Of a stretch of 64,000 bases of DNA, positions 9,008 to 17,628 are shown one piece after another. The DNA comes from Stappia albiluteola (GTDB lineage Bacteria; Pseudomonadota; Alphaproteobacteria; Rhizobiales; Stappiaceae): positions 211,001 to 275,000 of the forward strand of contig NZ_JACFXV010000063.1 of assembly GCF_014050225.1 (NCBI RefSeq). Reading direction: 5' to 3'. Position 1 is the stretch's first letter; each line of letters starts with the position of its first letter. A program made the translations under genes and the position numbers. The notes below the pieces were generated by a model. The model was not told where the DNA came from. It searched no databases and saw only the letters and a list, made by a program, of their open reading frames with translations.

Positions 9008-10690
9008 ATGTCGCTCGCTAGTCACCAGACCGCCAATTCCGCTTCAAAGCTCGCCGAACTGACATCCGCAGCGGCTGCCAGCATCGACGCGCTTGTTCGC
9101 GCGGCGACGGAGGCCGTACGCGGGCTTGTTTGCGAAAATGGGCGGATCTCTTCGGCACGGATGGACGAAGAGCAGCGGGCGACGCATGGCCTTGCCTGGC
9201 TTGCCACCTATGGCGAAGCGCTGACCCAGCTCGATGCCTATCGCCGCCGCCTGGGCGAAGCCGGACGGTTCGGCGAAATCGAAGAGCTGATCGTGCGGCT
9301 CGGTTTCGCCGAGTACCTGTCGCAGATCTTCGGCGGCATCCCGATGAACCAGGGAGAATTCGTCCGCCTTGCCGATCTCGGCATCGACGCGGAGGCGGCG
9401 TCCCGTTTCCGGGCGAAGGAAGTCGAGACGCTGATCGCAACCGGCAATACGCCCGCGATCCGCGCGCGCCTGGCGGCGCTGTTGCAGGAGAGCGAAGGCG
9501 CATCCACCTTCGGCGACAGCGGCCTGGATGAGACTTACGAGCAGATCCGCGAGGAAATGCGCCGCTTCGCCGCCGACAAGGTGGCTCCGCACGCCCATGA
9601 GTGGCACTTGCAGAATGCCTATATTCCGATCGAGGTGATCGAGGAAATGGCGGCGCTCGGCGTTTTCGGCCTGACCATTCCGGAGGAATACGGCGGGCTG
9701 GGACTCGGCAAGGAAAGCATGTGCGTCGTCTCGGAGGAACTGAGCCGGGCCTATATCGGCGTCGGCTCGCTCGGCACGCGTTCGGAAATTGCCGCCGAAC
9801 TGATCCTTGGCGGCGGCACCGAGGAGCAGAAGGCGAAGTGGCTGCCGAAGATCGCTTCAGGCGAGGTGCTGCCGACCGCCGTCTTCACCGAACCCAATAC
9901 CGGATCCGATCTGGCTTCGCTCCGGACCCGGGCGGTGCGCGACGGCGAGACCTGGAAAGTGTCCGGCAACAAGACCTGGATCACGCATCCGGTGCGAGCG
10001 GACATTATGACCTTGCTCGCACGCACGAACCCCGACGAGCCCGGCTACAAGGGGCTGTCCATGTTCATCGCCGAGAAGCCGCGCGGCAGCGACGCCGAGC
10101 CTTTCCCGGCAAAGGGCATGACGGGCGGCGAAATCGAGGTGCTCGGCTATCGCGGCATGAAGGAATACGAGATCGCCTTCGACGGCTTCGAGGTGGCGCA
10201 TGAAAACCTGCTCGGCGGCGTCGAGGGGCAAGGCTTCAAGCAACTGATGCAGACCTTCGAGGCGGCCCGCATCCAGACGGCCGCGCGGGCGCTTGGCGTG
10301 GCGCAGGCCGCACTCGATGTCGGCCTTCGCTATGCGCAGGAGCGCATCCAGTTCGGCAAGCCGCTGATCGCGTTTCCGCGCGTGGCCGACAAGCTCGCGA
10401 TGATGGCGGCCGAGGTGATGATCGCGCGCCAGCTCACCTATTTCTCCGCATGGGAGAAGGATTCGGGCAGGCGCTGCGACCTTGAGGCCGGCATGGCGAA
10501 GCTTCTGGGGGCGAGGGTCGCCTGGGCTGCCGCCGACAATGCCCTGCAGATACACGGCGGCAACGGTTTCGCGCTCGAATACCCCGTGTCGCGGCTTTTG
10601 TGCGACGCCCGCATTCTCAATATCTTCGAGGGGGCGGCCGAGATTCAGGCCCAGGTGATCGCCAGGCGGTTACTGGATTCCCGTAACTGA
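9008..10690 (+). CDS. mcd: (2S)-Methylsuccinyl-CoA dehydrogenase, ethylmalonyl-CoA pathway
   Basis: This FAD-dependent acyl-CoA dehydrogenase should oxidise (2S)-methylsuccinyl-CoA to mesaconyl-CoA, a step that is specific to the ethylmalonyl-CoA route for assimilating acetyl-CoA. Its 560 residues exceed ordinary acyl-CoA dehydrogenases by about 170. The extra N-terminal helical domain (about residues 1-160, with LAWLATYGEALTQLDAYRRR and FAEYLSQIFGGIPMNQGE) is the mark of Mcd. The core carries FTEPNTGSDLASLRTRAV, GMTGGEIEVLGYRGMKEYE and NALQIHGGNGFALEY, which I recall as nearly identical in Rhodobacter Mcd. I chose the ATG at 9008 (GGAG just upstream) over an ATG at 8966. Other pathway genes are not in the window. 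Confidence 0.9.
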   Translation: MSLASHQTANSASKLAELTSAAAASIDALVRAATEAVRGLVCENGRISSARMDEEQRATHGLAWLATYGEALTQLDAYRRRLGEAGRFGEIEELIVRLGFAEYLSQIFGGIPMNQGEFVRLADLGIDAEAASRFRAKEVETLIATGNTPAIRARLAALLQESEGASTFGDSGLDETYEQIREEMRRFAADKVAPHAHEWHLQNAYIPIEVIEEMAALGVFGLTIPEEYGGLGLGKESMCVVSEELSRAYIGVGSLGTRSEIAAELILGGGTEEQKAKWLPKIASGEVLPTAVFTEPNTGSDLASLRTRAVRDGETWKVSGNKTWITHPVRADIMTLLARTNPDEPGYKGLSMFIAEKPRGSDAEPFPAKGMTGGEIEVLGYRGMKEYEIAFDGFEVAHENLLGGVEGQGFKQLMQTFEAARIQTAARALGVAQAALDVGLRYAQERIQFGKPLIAFPRVADKLAMMAAEVMIARQLTYFSAWEKDSGRRCDLEAGMAKLLGARVAWAAADNALQIHGGNGFALEYPVSRLLCDARILNIFEGAAEIQAQVIARRLLDSRN

Positions 10691-11323
10691 TCAGGTTGAC
10701 GGCGCAGGCGGGTGATAGGCGGTCTGCCGCTCGACGGCGTCCTGCGAAAAAACGCCATTGCCGAAGATCACCTCTCCTGCCGCAAGCCTGACGTTGCGGG
10801 CGCGGCCCTGGCCCTTGAGCACGGCGCCACGGCGATCGGGGTTCGGGTGGGTGTGAGGCTCGCCCGCGCCCAGGATGCAGCTGTCGACGGCGATGGGCCC
10901 GAGGATCTGGCTGCCGGACCCAAGGTCGCTCGCGCCGGACACCGAGGCGCCGGCCTGATAGCGGCCTCCGCTGCCGATCACGATCCTCGAATCCTCCCGG
11001 TTTGCCCGCGCAATGAAGCCGCCTTCGCCGAACTCGTTGCCGTCGCCGATCGCGATGCTTCCCGGTTTCGCGCAAAGCCGGACGCCGGGCCAGAAAACAT
11101 TGCCGTTGCCAATGGTGAGCGTGCCGCCTTCGCCGCATTCCAGGATGAGCGATGGATAGAGGATCGTGCCGGCTCCGATTTTCACAGGTCTCGATATGAG
11201 CGTGGAGAACGGATCGAGGATCGTTACGCCCCGATCCGCCAGGGCGACCGTCTCATGAATGGAGAGAAAGCCGAGCTTGCTACGCTGGCTATCGAGCGCT
11301 TCGATATCTTTCTGCAAAAACAT
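10691..11323 (-). CDS. Left-handed beta-helix (hexapeptide repeat) protein, dynactin-p27-like
   Basis: This 210-residue protein is built of imperfect hexapeptide repeats in the pattern (I/V/L)GxGxx, for example VKIGAGTILYPSLILE, LTIGNGNVFWPGV, IAIGDGNEFGEGG and IVIGSGGRYQAG. This implies a left-handed parallel beta-helix. A conserved-looking insertion GAGEPHTHPNPDRRG follows. No acetyltransferase catalytic histidine arrangement or sugar-nucleotide domain is visible. Repeat layout and ending resemble the dynactin p27/DCTN6-type beta-helix rather than LpxA or gamma-carbonic anhydrase, but this is judged by eye. The stop codon abuts the mcd stop with no gap. It lies 61 bases downstream of thpR in the same direction. 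Function is unknown. Confidence 0.72.
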   Translation of the reverse strand: MFLQKDIEALDSQRSKLGFLSIHETVALADRGVTILDPFSTLISRPVKIGAGTILYPSLILECGEGGTLTIGNGNVFWPGVRLCAKPGSIAIGDGNEFGEGGFIARANREDSRIVIGSGGRYQAGASVSGASDLGSGSQILGPIAVDSCILGAGEPHTHPNPDRRGAVLKGQGRARNVRLAAGEVIFGNGVFSQDAVERQTAYHPPAPST

Positions 11324-11332
11324 GAAAATTGA

Positions 11333-11356
11333 GCCGGACCTGTCGGAGTGTCCGGC
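11333..11356 (-). terminator. Hairpin between thpR and the beta-helix gene
   Basis: A 7-bp stem GCCGGAC/GTCCGGC with a 10-base loop is followed on the minus strand by CAATTTT. It ends 9 bases before the ATG of the beta-helix gene. It may be a weak terminator of thpR or a structure that limits translation of the next gene. No Shine-Dalgarno sequence is visible before that ATG. Confidence 0.4.
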
Positions 11357-11384
11357 CCAATATGCATGTCGCTGAATGCAGCGA

Positions 11385-11966
11385 TCAAGTCACGTTGGAG
11401 TAGAACCCGCGATAGGACGGCAGGCCGCCGGCCTCCAGGGGGTAGGCCTCCTCCACCAGATAGGGCCCGCCGCCGACGCTTGCACGCGAGGAAAAGAGCA
11501 CGAAACGCCCGGCCGTAAAGGAAGGCGCCTGGAAGTGGCCCCGTTCGGCAAGCCAGCGGGCGGCTTCCTCGTTGGTGGTGCCGCCCTTCATGCGGGCGAT
11601 GGTGATATGAGGAACGTATTTGCGCCGCTCGGCGGGCAGGCCGAGCCGCTGAAGGATGCGCTCCTGTTCCGCCTGCAATTCCATCAGCGCCTGATTCGGT
11701 ACCACACGCGCCCATATCGAATGCGGCTTGCCGTTTCCAAAGGAGCCGAGCCCGTCGATGCGGATCTCCACCGGCCTGCGGTGGATGCGATCGAGAGCAT
11801 CGACGACCTCGTCGGCCATCCGGTCGTCGATATCGCCGATGAAACGAAGGGTAAGGTGATAGTTTTCCGGATCGATCCAGCGCGCGCCTCTGAGGCCTCC
11901 GCGGAGCATGGACAGGAACATGCCGGTTTCGGCCGGGATTTCCAGTCCGGTGAACAGTCGGGGCAT
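11385..11966 (-). CDS. thpR: RNA 2',3'-cyclic phosphodiesterase
   Basis: This is a LigT-family 2H phosphoesterase that opens 2',3'-cyclic phosphate RNA ends. It has 193 residues, the usual family size. The two catalytic HxTx motifs are HLTL at about residues 37-40 and HITI at about 120-123, in the correct symmetric spacing, and the N-terminus RLFTGLEIP is typical. The gene lies downstream of an aldo/keto reductase on the same strand (233-base gap containing an inverted repeat) and upstream of the beta-helix gene. Housekeeping RNA metabolism is the likely role, although the cellular substrate of LigT proteins remains uncertain. Confidence 0.92.
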   Translation of the reverse strand: MPRLFTGLEIPAETGMFLSMLRGGLRGARWIDPENYHLTLRFIGDIDDRMADEVVDALDRIHRRPVEIRIDGLGSFGNGKPHSIWARVVPNQALMELQAEQERILQRLGLPAERRKYVPHITIARMKGGTTNEEAARWLAERGHFQAPSFTAGRFVLFSSRASVGGGPYLVEEAYPLEAGGLPSYRGFYSNVT

Positions 11967-12100
11967 GGCGTAACCCTCCGCTGTTTCGATTCCTTGTATC
12001 CATCAGGCGCGCAATTTTTGCGATGCGCAAGAGCTTATTCGGAGCTCTTTGGAATCGTTCGGATTTTCGGCCTACTCCCTAGGCGTCGACGATGAAGAGC

Positions 12101-12136
12101 CGATGACGGCGACAGTTTTTTGCTCCGCCGTCATCG
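12101..12136. repeat. 11-bp perfect inverted repeat with T-rich loop
   Basis: The arms CGATGACGGCG and CGCCGTCATCG are separated by 14 bases containing TTTTTT. It sits between the aldo/keto reductase stop and the thpR start. There is no T-run after either arm, so it is not a standard terminator. It could be a regulator site, a REP-like remnant or an mRNA-stabilising hairpin. Confidence 0.6.
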
Positions 12137-12199
12137 CATTGATTCGCCCGTCCGGCTAACCGGAATGCCGTCTAACGATCTGTTGCCGCAAGGGCAGTA

Positions 12200-13252
12200 T
12201 CACGGGCAAGGATTGCCGGTAAGTTGATGGATCGCGTTGATGCGGGCTTCGATCTCGGCGGTGACCTCGATCGAGGCGGCGCCAAGGTCGACCTCAAGCT
12301 GGGCGAGTGAGGTCGCACCGAGCAAGACGGTCGTGACGAAGGAGCGGGACCTTGCGAAGGCGATGGCGAGTTGCGACGGATCCATTCCGAGATCGCCGGC
12401 AAGATCGAGATAGGCGTTGATGGCCTGCTCCGCTCCCGGCTTTTCGTAACGCTGCAGGCGGTCGAAAAGCGTCTTGCGCGCGCCCTTCGGCAGGGCGCCG
12501 TTGCGATATTTGCCGGTGAGGTATCCCTGAGCCAACGCCGAGTAGACGAGAAGGCCGACGTCCTCGCGCGTGGCGACTTCCGCAAGACCGGTTTCGAAAG
12601 TGCGATTGACGAGCGAATAGGCGTTCTGGATCGAAACGACGCGGGGAAGCCCTTTCATTTCGGCGTGCTTGAGGAAGGTCATGGTGCCCCAGGCGCTCTC
12701 GTTGGAGAGGCCGATATGGCGCACCTTGCCGGCGCGGACGAAATCGCCCAGCACCTCAAGTGTTGCCTCGATCCTGTTTTCGTCATCCGCCGGCTGCACA
12801 TGCGCCCATGCGGTCGGATTGGAGCCGAAAGTGATGACATGCCGGTCAGGCCAGTGAAGCTGGTAGAGATCGATATAGTCGGTGCCGAGCCGCTTCAGGC
12901 TCTTGTTCAGGGCTTCTTCCATCTGGGGCCGGGTCAGCCTTGTCGGCGAACCGTCGTCGCGAAACCAGGTATTGTCGGAACGTCCCAGCACTTTCGTCGC
13001 CAGGATCACCCTGTCGCGGTTGCCGCGACCCTTCATCCACGAGCCGATGATTTCCTCGGTGCGGCCCTGCGTCTCGGGCTTCGGCGGGATCGGGTAGAGT
13101 TCGGAGGCATCCAGCAGGTTGACGCCATGCTCGAAGGCGAGGTCCATCTGCGCATGGCCTTCGTGTTCGCTGTTCTGCTCGCCAAAGGTCATGGTGCCCA
13201 GCGACAGGCTCGAGACCATGATGTCGGTGCGGCCGAGGCGCCGTTTTTCCAT
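12200..13252 (-). CDS. Aldo/keto reductase (Tas-like)
   Basis: This 350-residue (alpha/beta)8-barrel NADP(H)-dependent oxidoreductase is closest in layout to E. coli Tas and the YajO type. The start MEKRRLGRTDIMVSSLSLGTMTFG, the catalytic Asp-Tyr region LLDASELYP, the lysine in VILATKV and the histidine in DLYQLHWPD are all present, so it should be active. The Tas-type insertion IPPKPETQGRTEEIIGSWM is visible. It is an isolated minus-strand gene. The natural substrate is unknown. Confidence 0.92.
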   Translation of the reverse strand: MEKRRLGRTDIMVSSLSLGTMTFGEQNSEHEGHAQMDLAFEHGVNLLDASELYPIPPKPETQGRTEEIIGSWMKGRGNRDRVILATKVLGRSDNTWFRDDGSPTRLTRPQMEEALNKSLKRLGTDYIDLYQLHWPDRHVITFGSNPTAWAHVQPADDENRIEATLEVLGDFVRAGKVRHIGLSNESAWGTMTFLKHAEMKGLPRVVSIQNAYSLVNRTFETGLAEVATREDVGLLVYSALAQGYLTGKYRNGALPKGARKTLFDRLQRYEKPGAEQAINAYLDLAGDLGMDPSQLAIAFARSRSFVTTVLLGATSLAQLEVDLGAASIEVTAEIEARINAIHQLTGNPCP

Positions 13253-13327
13253 AATGACTTTCCTTGTCTATCAAGCGGGATTTTCAGGTGAACCGGCCGG
13301 TTCGAACAGGCGCGGGGAGCGGGGAGA

Positions 13328-13966
13328 TCAGGACGCTTTCGCGCGGGCAATCAGTTGCTCGACCGCCGGCAGGATCCGTTCAACAATGATGGCGACGCCC
13401 TTGCCCGTCGGGTGCAGGCCGTCCGGCAATACGGTTTCCGGGCCGATCGGAATGCCATCGAGGAAGAAGGGATAGTAGAGCGCTCCATGCTTTTCCGCGA
13501 TCTCCGCGAAGATCGGGTCGAAGCGGGCGGCATAATCCTCGCCCAGATTGCGGGGTGCCCGCATGCCGGCGACAAGCACCGCCGTTCCGCGTTCCGTAAG
13601 CCGGCTTACTATCGCGTCCAGGTTCTTTCCGGCGGCCTCCGGAGGGAGGGCGCGCAGGGCGTCGTTGCCGCCGAATTCCACGATCACCGCGTCCGCATCT
13701 TGCGGGATCGACCAGTCCAGCCGGGCAAGGCCGGTCGCCGTGGTGTCGCCCGAGACGCCGGCATTGACCACGTTCACGTCATAGCCGCGCGCATTCAGCG
13801 CGTCCTGGAGCTGGGCGGGAAAAGCCTCTTGAGGCGGCAACTGGTAACCGGCTGTCAGGCTGTCGCCGAAGGCGACGATCGTCAAAGGCTCGGCGCGCGC
13901 GGAACCGAAAGTTGCGAAAGCGAGCAGGCAGAACAGTTGGAGAAAAAATGTAACAGAGCGTCTCAA
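13328..13966 (-). CDS. tesA: Exported arylesterase/acyl-CoA thioesterase I, GDSL (SGNH) family
   Basis: This is a periplasmic SGNH hydrolase of 212 residues with a signal peptide (hydrophobic core about residues 5-20, cleavage near SARA-EP). Block I FGDSLTAG holds the nucleophile Ser36. The block II glycine, GGND of block III and block V DGLHP with the catalytic Asp and His complete the site. The start is a TTG at 13966 with AGAGGA about 9 bases upstream. The open frame continues upstream, antisense to the ABC gene, with no plausible coding content. It diverges from ybbA-ybbP, the same arrangement as in E. coli. Its role there (lysophospholipid, ester or thioester hydrolysis) is not settled. 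Confidence 0.92.
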   Translation of the reverse strand: MRRSVTFFLQLFCLLAFATFGSARAEPLTIVAFGDSLTAGYQLPPQEAFPAQLQDALNARGYDVNVVNAGVSGDTTATGLARLDWSIPQDADAVIVEFGGNDALRALPPEAAGKNLDAIVSRLTERGTAVLVAGMRAPRNLGEDYAARFDPIFAEIAEKHGALYYPFFLDGIPIGPETVLPDGLHPTGKGVAIIVERILPAVEQLIARAKAS

Positions 13967-14074
13967 CGTCCAATATCCTCTGGATCGGGCGGCGGCGGCG
14001 CCCCATATCGCAGCAAATGTGGTTGCGGCTTTCCGGCCGATGCCGAACGACAGACGCTTTATATAGGGTATCAG

Positions 14075-14812
14075 ATGCTGAACGGACCAGCCGGCGCAGA
14101 CGCTTCTTCTCCCAATCCGGTCATTGCGCTGAAAGGTGTGCATCTGAGCCTCGGCAGCGGAGCGGGTCGCGTCCACATCCTGAAAGGTGTCGACCTGACC
14201 ATCGGGCGCGGGCGCTCGGTCGGACTTGTCGGCCCGTCCGGCTCGGGCAAATCCACCTTGCTGATGGTGATGGCCGGCCTCGAACGCGCCGATACGGGCG
14301 AGGTTGAAGTGGCCGGCGAAAGGCTGACGCGGCTTGGCGAGGATGCGCTTGCCCGTTTTCGCGGCCGCAATGTCGGCATCGTGTTTCAATCCTTCCACCT
14401 GGTGCCGAACATGACGGCGCTGGAAAACGTGGCGGTTCCGCTTGAGCTTGCCGGCGACAATCGTGCGTTCGAAAAGGCGAAGGCGGAGCTCGCCGCAGTC
14501 GGGCTGGGCGAAAGGCTCAATCACTATCCCGCGCAGCTTTCGGGCGGTGAGCAGCAGCGTGTCGCCGTCGCAAGGGCGCTTGTCGTGGAACCGGCGATCC
14601 TGATCGCCGACGAGCCGACCGGGAATCTCGACGATGCGACAGGGGCGCAGATCATCGAACTGATGTTCGAGGCCTGCTCCAGACGCGGCATGACCCTGGT
14701 GCTTGTCACCCACGATCTGCAGCTCGCGCGCCGCTGCGACCAAGTGGTGCGGGTGCGTTCCGGCACGATAGAGCCCTTCGAGGCTGAAGCCCTGACTGCC
14801 GAAAGGGCGTAA
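14075..14812 (+). CDS. ybbA: ABC transporter ATP-binding protein, YbbA type
   Basis: This is a 245-residue nucleotide-binding subunit of the LolD/MacB-like class. It shows Walker A GPSGSGKST, the Q-loop VFQSFHLVPNMTALENV, the signature LSGGEQQRVAVARAL, Walker B AILIADEPTGNLD and the H-loop histidine in VTHD. It lies 4 bases upstream of its permease partner and diverges from tesA across 108 bases. This conserved tesA/ybbA/ybbP neighbourhood suggests a link between the periplasmic esterase and lipid or lipoprotein export. The start ATG at 14075 fits the family N-terminus. Confidence 0.93.
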   Translation: MLNGPAGADASSPNPVIALKGVHLSLGSGAGRVHILKGVDLTIGRGRSVGLVGPSGSGKSTLLMVMAGLERADTGEVEVAGERLTRLGEDALARFRGRNVGIVFQSFHLVPNMTALENVAVPLELAGDNRAFEKAKAELAAVGLGERLNHYPAQLSGGEQQRVAVARALVVEPAILIADEPTGNLDDATGAQIIELMFEACSRRGMTLVLVTHDLQLARRCDQVVRVRSGTIEPFEAEALTAERA

Positions 14813-14816
14813 GGAG

Positions 14817-17408
14817 ATGCCGGGTTTCGTTTCCACCCGCTTGTGGAGCCGGCGAAACGGCTCCTTTCTGGCTCTCCGTTTCGCCTTGCGCGAATTGCGC
14901 GGCGGACTTGGCGGATTTTACATCTTCATCGCCTGCATCGCGCTGGGCGTTGCGGCAATTTCAGGCGTCACGTCTGTCTCCCGCTCGCTGACGACCGGCA
15001 TTCAGTCGGAAGGAACCGCCATCCTGGGCGGCGACATGGCGTTTTCGCTGGTGCACCGGCAGGCGGATGCGGACGAACTGGCCTACCTTTCCTCGCTTGG
15101 AACTGTCGGCCGCGTGGCCACCATGCGGGCGATGGCTCGCGTGCCGGAGACGGTGAACCAGTCGCTCGTCGAACTGAAGGCGGTCGACGATGCCTATCCG
15201 CTATACGGCTCGCTGAGGCTTTCGGGCGGCGGCCGGCTCGACGATGCGCTGGCGAAGCGCGACGGCGTATGGGGGGCAGTCGCGGATCTGGCGCTGCTCG
15301 CCCGCCTGGATCTCGCGATCGGCGACGAGATCTCCCTCGGCAAGGCCAGGTTCCGCGTCGCGGACACGATTGAGATGGAGCCCGACAAGCTCGACGGCGG
15401 CCTTGAATTCGGCCCGCGGCTGATGATTTCCGATGACGCGGTGGAGGACACCGGGCTTGTACAGCCTGGCAGTCTCGTTCGCTGGACCTATCGGCTGCGG
15501 CTGGAGCCGAACACCACCGAAAGCCGTATTGCGGCCATTCGACAGGACGCGGGCGAGGCCTTCCCGCAGGCCGGCTGGCGTATCCGCTCGCGCGCCAATG
15601 CCGCGCCGGGCCTGCAGCGCAACATCGATCGCTTCTCCCAGTTCCTGACGCTGGTCGGCCTTACCGCCCTTGTCGTGGGCGGTGTCGGCGTCGCCAATGC
15701 GGTGCGCGCCTTTCTCGATGCGAAGCGCGGCGTCATCGCCACCTTCAAATGTATCGGGGCATCCGGGGGGTTCGTTTTCCGCGTCTATCTCTGCCAGATC
15801 CTTGCGCTCGCGGCCATCGGCATTGCGATAGGGCTCGTCATCGGCGCGATAGTCCCTTTCGCGGCGGCCGGATTGCTGTCGCAGGTTCTGCCGATCAAGG
15901 CATCGGCCGGCTTCTATCCGGCGGAGCTGGGGCTTGGTCTCGTCTACGGTCTGCTGACCGCGCTCGCCTTCGCGCTCTGGCCTTTGGGGCGTGCCCATGA
16001 CGTGCCGCCGCGCGCGCTGTTTCGCGACGATCTCGGCAACGGCCGCAGCCTGCCGCGCAAGCGCTATATGCTGGCGACCGCCGTGACTGTCGGGGTTCTG
16101 GCCGGCCTTGCACTCTGGCTTGCGGCCGACAAGAGGATCGCCTTCGTCTATATCGGGGCGACGGCGGCTGCTTTCGTGGTGTTGATGGCGGTTGCCCGCT
16201 TCATCATGTCGGCGGCCCGGCGCCTGCCGGCGGTCCGCTCCACCGAACTGCGGCTGGCATTGGGCAATATCCATCGTCCGGGAGCGCTGACGCCGTCGGT
16301 GGTGCTGTCCCTCGGACTCGGTCTGACGCTTCTCGTCGCCCTGGCGCTGATCGACGGCAACCTGCGCCGCGAGCTTGGCTCGACCATTGCCCAAAAGGCG
16401 CCGAGTTTCTTCTTCGTCGATATCCAGAATGCGGAGAAGGAGGCCTTCGACGCCTTCCTGGCCAACGCGGCAACAGGTGCGGCGATTGAAACGGCGCCCA
16501 TGCTGCGCGGGCGGATCACCGACCTCAACGGTGTTCCGGCGGAGCAGATCCGCCCTGATCCGAGCGGTGCCTGGGCGCTGCGCGGCGATCGCGGCATCAC
16601 CTATTCGGACCAGATTCCCGACAATTCGACCCTGATCACAGGGGAATGGTGGCCGAAGGACTATAGCGGCGTGCCGCTCGTTTCCTTCGAAAGCGGGGTT
16701 GCCGAAGCCCTGAAGCTCGGGATCGGCGATACGGTGACCGTCAACGTTCTCGGCCGGCCCGTGACAGCGCGGATAGCCAATCTGCGCGCGGTGGAGTGGG
16801 AATCGCTTGCCATCAACTTCGTGATGGTGTTTTCGCCCAACACCTTCATCGGCGCTCCGCATGCTCATCTGGCGACCGTCACCTGGGATGACGGCGCGGC
16901 GGGCGATGCCGCTACGGAACGCGAAATCGCGCTGCTGAAAGAGGTGACGACAGCCTTTCCCACGGTGACGGCCGTCAGGGTGAAGGACGCGCTCGATCAG
17001 GTGAATGCGCTGGTGGCGCAGCTTGCCTGGGCGATCCGGGGCGCGGCTTCGGTCACGCTGGTTGCAAGCGTCCTCGTGCTGGCCGGGGCCCTTGCGGCGG
17101 GCCATCGCCATCGCATCTACGACGCGGTGGTCCTGAAGATGCTCGGGGCGACCCGGCGCAGGCTGATATCCGCCTATCTGCTGGAATATGCGGCGCTTGG
17201 ACTGGTCACGGCGGTGTTCGCGGTCATGGCGGGAACTGCCGCGGCCGGCTTCGTCGTGACGCAGATCATGGGGCTTGGCTTCACGTTCCTGCCGGCGACC
17301 GCTGGCGGAGCCGCGGTCATCGCGGCTGTTCTCACGATCGGATTCGGCCTTTTCGGAACGTGGCGGATCCTGGGTGAAAGGCCCGCACCGGTGCTGCGCA
17401 ACCTTTGA
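14817..17408 (+). CDS. ybbP: ABC transporter permease, FtsX-like (YbbP type)
   Basis: This is an 863-residue inner-membrane permease with an N-terminal helix (about residues 33-55), a large periplasmic domain and two FtsX-type four-helix modules. One is around residues 270-420 with a further helix pair near 415-470. The other is at the C-terminus (about 735-855). Typical coupling sequences are FLDAKRGVIATFKCIGASGG and AVVLKMLGATRRRLISAYLLE. It directly follows ybbA (4 bases) and must form the transporter with it. The substrate is unknown in the family. By architecture it belongs with mechanotransmission or lipoprotein-handling ABC systems. Confidence 0.92.
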   Translation: MPGFVSTRLWSRRNGSFLALRFALRELRGGLGGFYIFIACIALGVAAISGVTSVSRSLTTGIQSEGTAILGGDMAFSLVHRQADADELAYLSSLGTVGRVATMRAMARVPETVNQSLVELKAVDDAYPLYGSLRLSGGGRLDDALAKRDGVWGAVADLALLARLDLAIGDEISLGKARFRVADTIEMEPDKLDGGLEFGPRLMISDDAVEDTGLVQPGSLVRWTYRLRLEPNTTESRIAAIRQDAGEAFPQAGWRIRSRANAAPGLQRNIDRFSQFLTLVGLTALVVGGVGVANAVRAFLDAKRGVIATFKCIGASGGFVFRVYLCQILALAAIGIAIGLVIGAIVPFAAAGLLSQVLPIKASAGFYPAELGLGLVYGLLTALAFALWPLGRAHDVPPRALFRDDLGNGRSLPRKRYMLATAVTVGVLAGLALWLAADKRIAFVYIGATAAAFVVLMAVARFIMSAARRLPAVRSTELRLALGNIHRPGALTPSVVLSLGLGLTLLVALALIDGNLRRELGSTIAQKAPSFFFVDIQNAEKEAFDAFLANAATGAAIETAPMLRGRITDLNGVPAEQIRPDPSGAWALRGDRGITYSDQIPDNSTLITGEWWPKDYSGVPLVSFESGVAEALKLGIGDTVTVNVLGRPVTARIANLRAVEWESLAINFVMVFSPNTFIGAPHAHLATVTWDDGAAGDAATEREIALLKEVTTAFPTVTAVRVKDALDQVNALVAQLAWAIRGAASVTLVASVLVLAGALAAGHRHRIYDAVVLKMLGATRRRLISAYLLEYAALGLVTAVFAVMAGTAAAGFVVTQIMGLGFTFLPATAGGAAVIAAVLTIGFGLFGTWRILGERPAPVLRNL

Positions 17409-17445
17409 CGATCAAAGGCGACGTCCGGCCTTCTGCGTTCAAACA

Positions 17446-17475
17446 TTAACGCTGGGATCGGAAAGCGGCTATAAT
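17446..17475 (+). promoter_or_regulatory. Candidate sigma-70 promoter for the BI-1 family gene
   Basis: TTAACG and a perfect TATAAT are separated by 18 bases in the 220-base gap before the BI-1 family gene. The predicted start site near 17482 leaves a leader of roughly 145 bases. This is by inspection only. Confidence 0.4.
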
Positions 17476-17628
17476 GAGCAAATGTTAATCTCGCCGACCG
17501 ACATTTGCGTCTTGTTCGGCGGAAAAAACACGCCATATCATATCTGGCCCGCGATTTATGCGGGTGCGGGGCTTTGCGGCAGCGATGCTGCTTGAGGCTC
17601 GTGGGGAAATCACAAAGAGAGGAAACCG

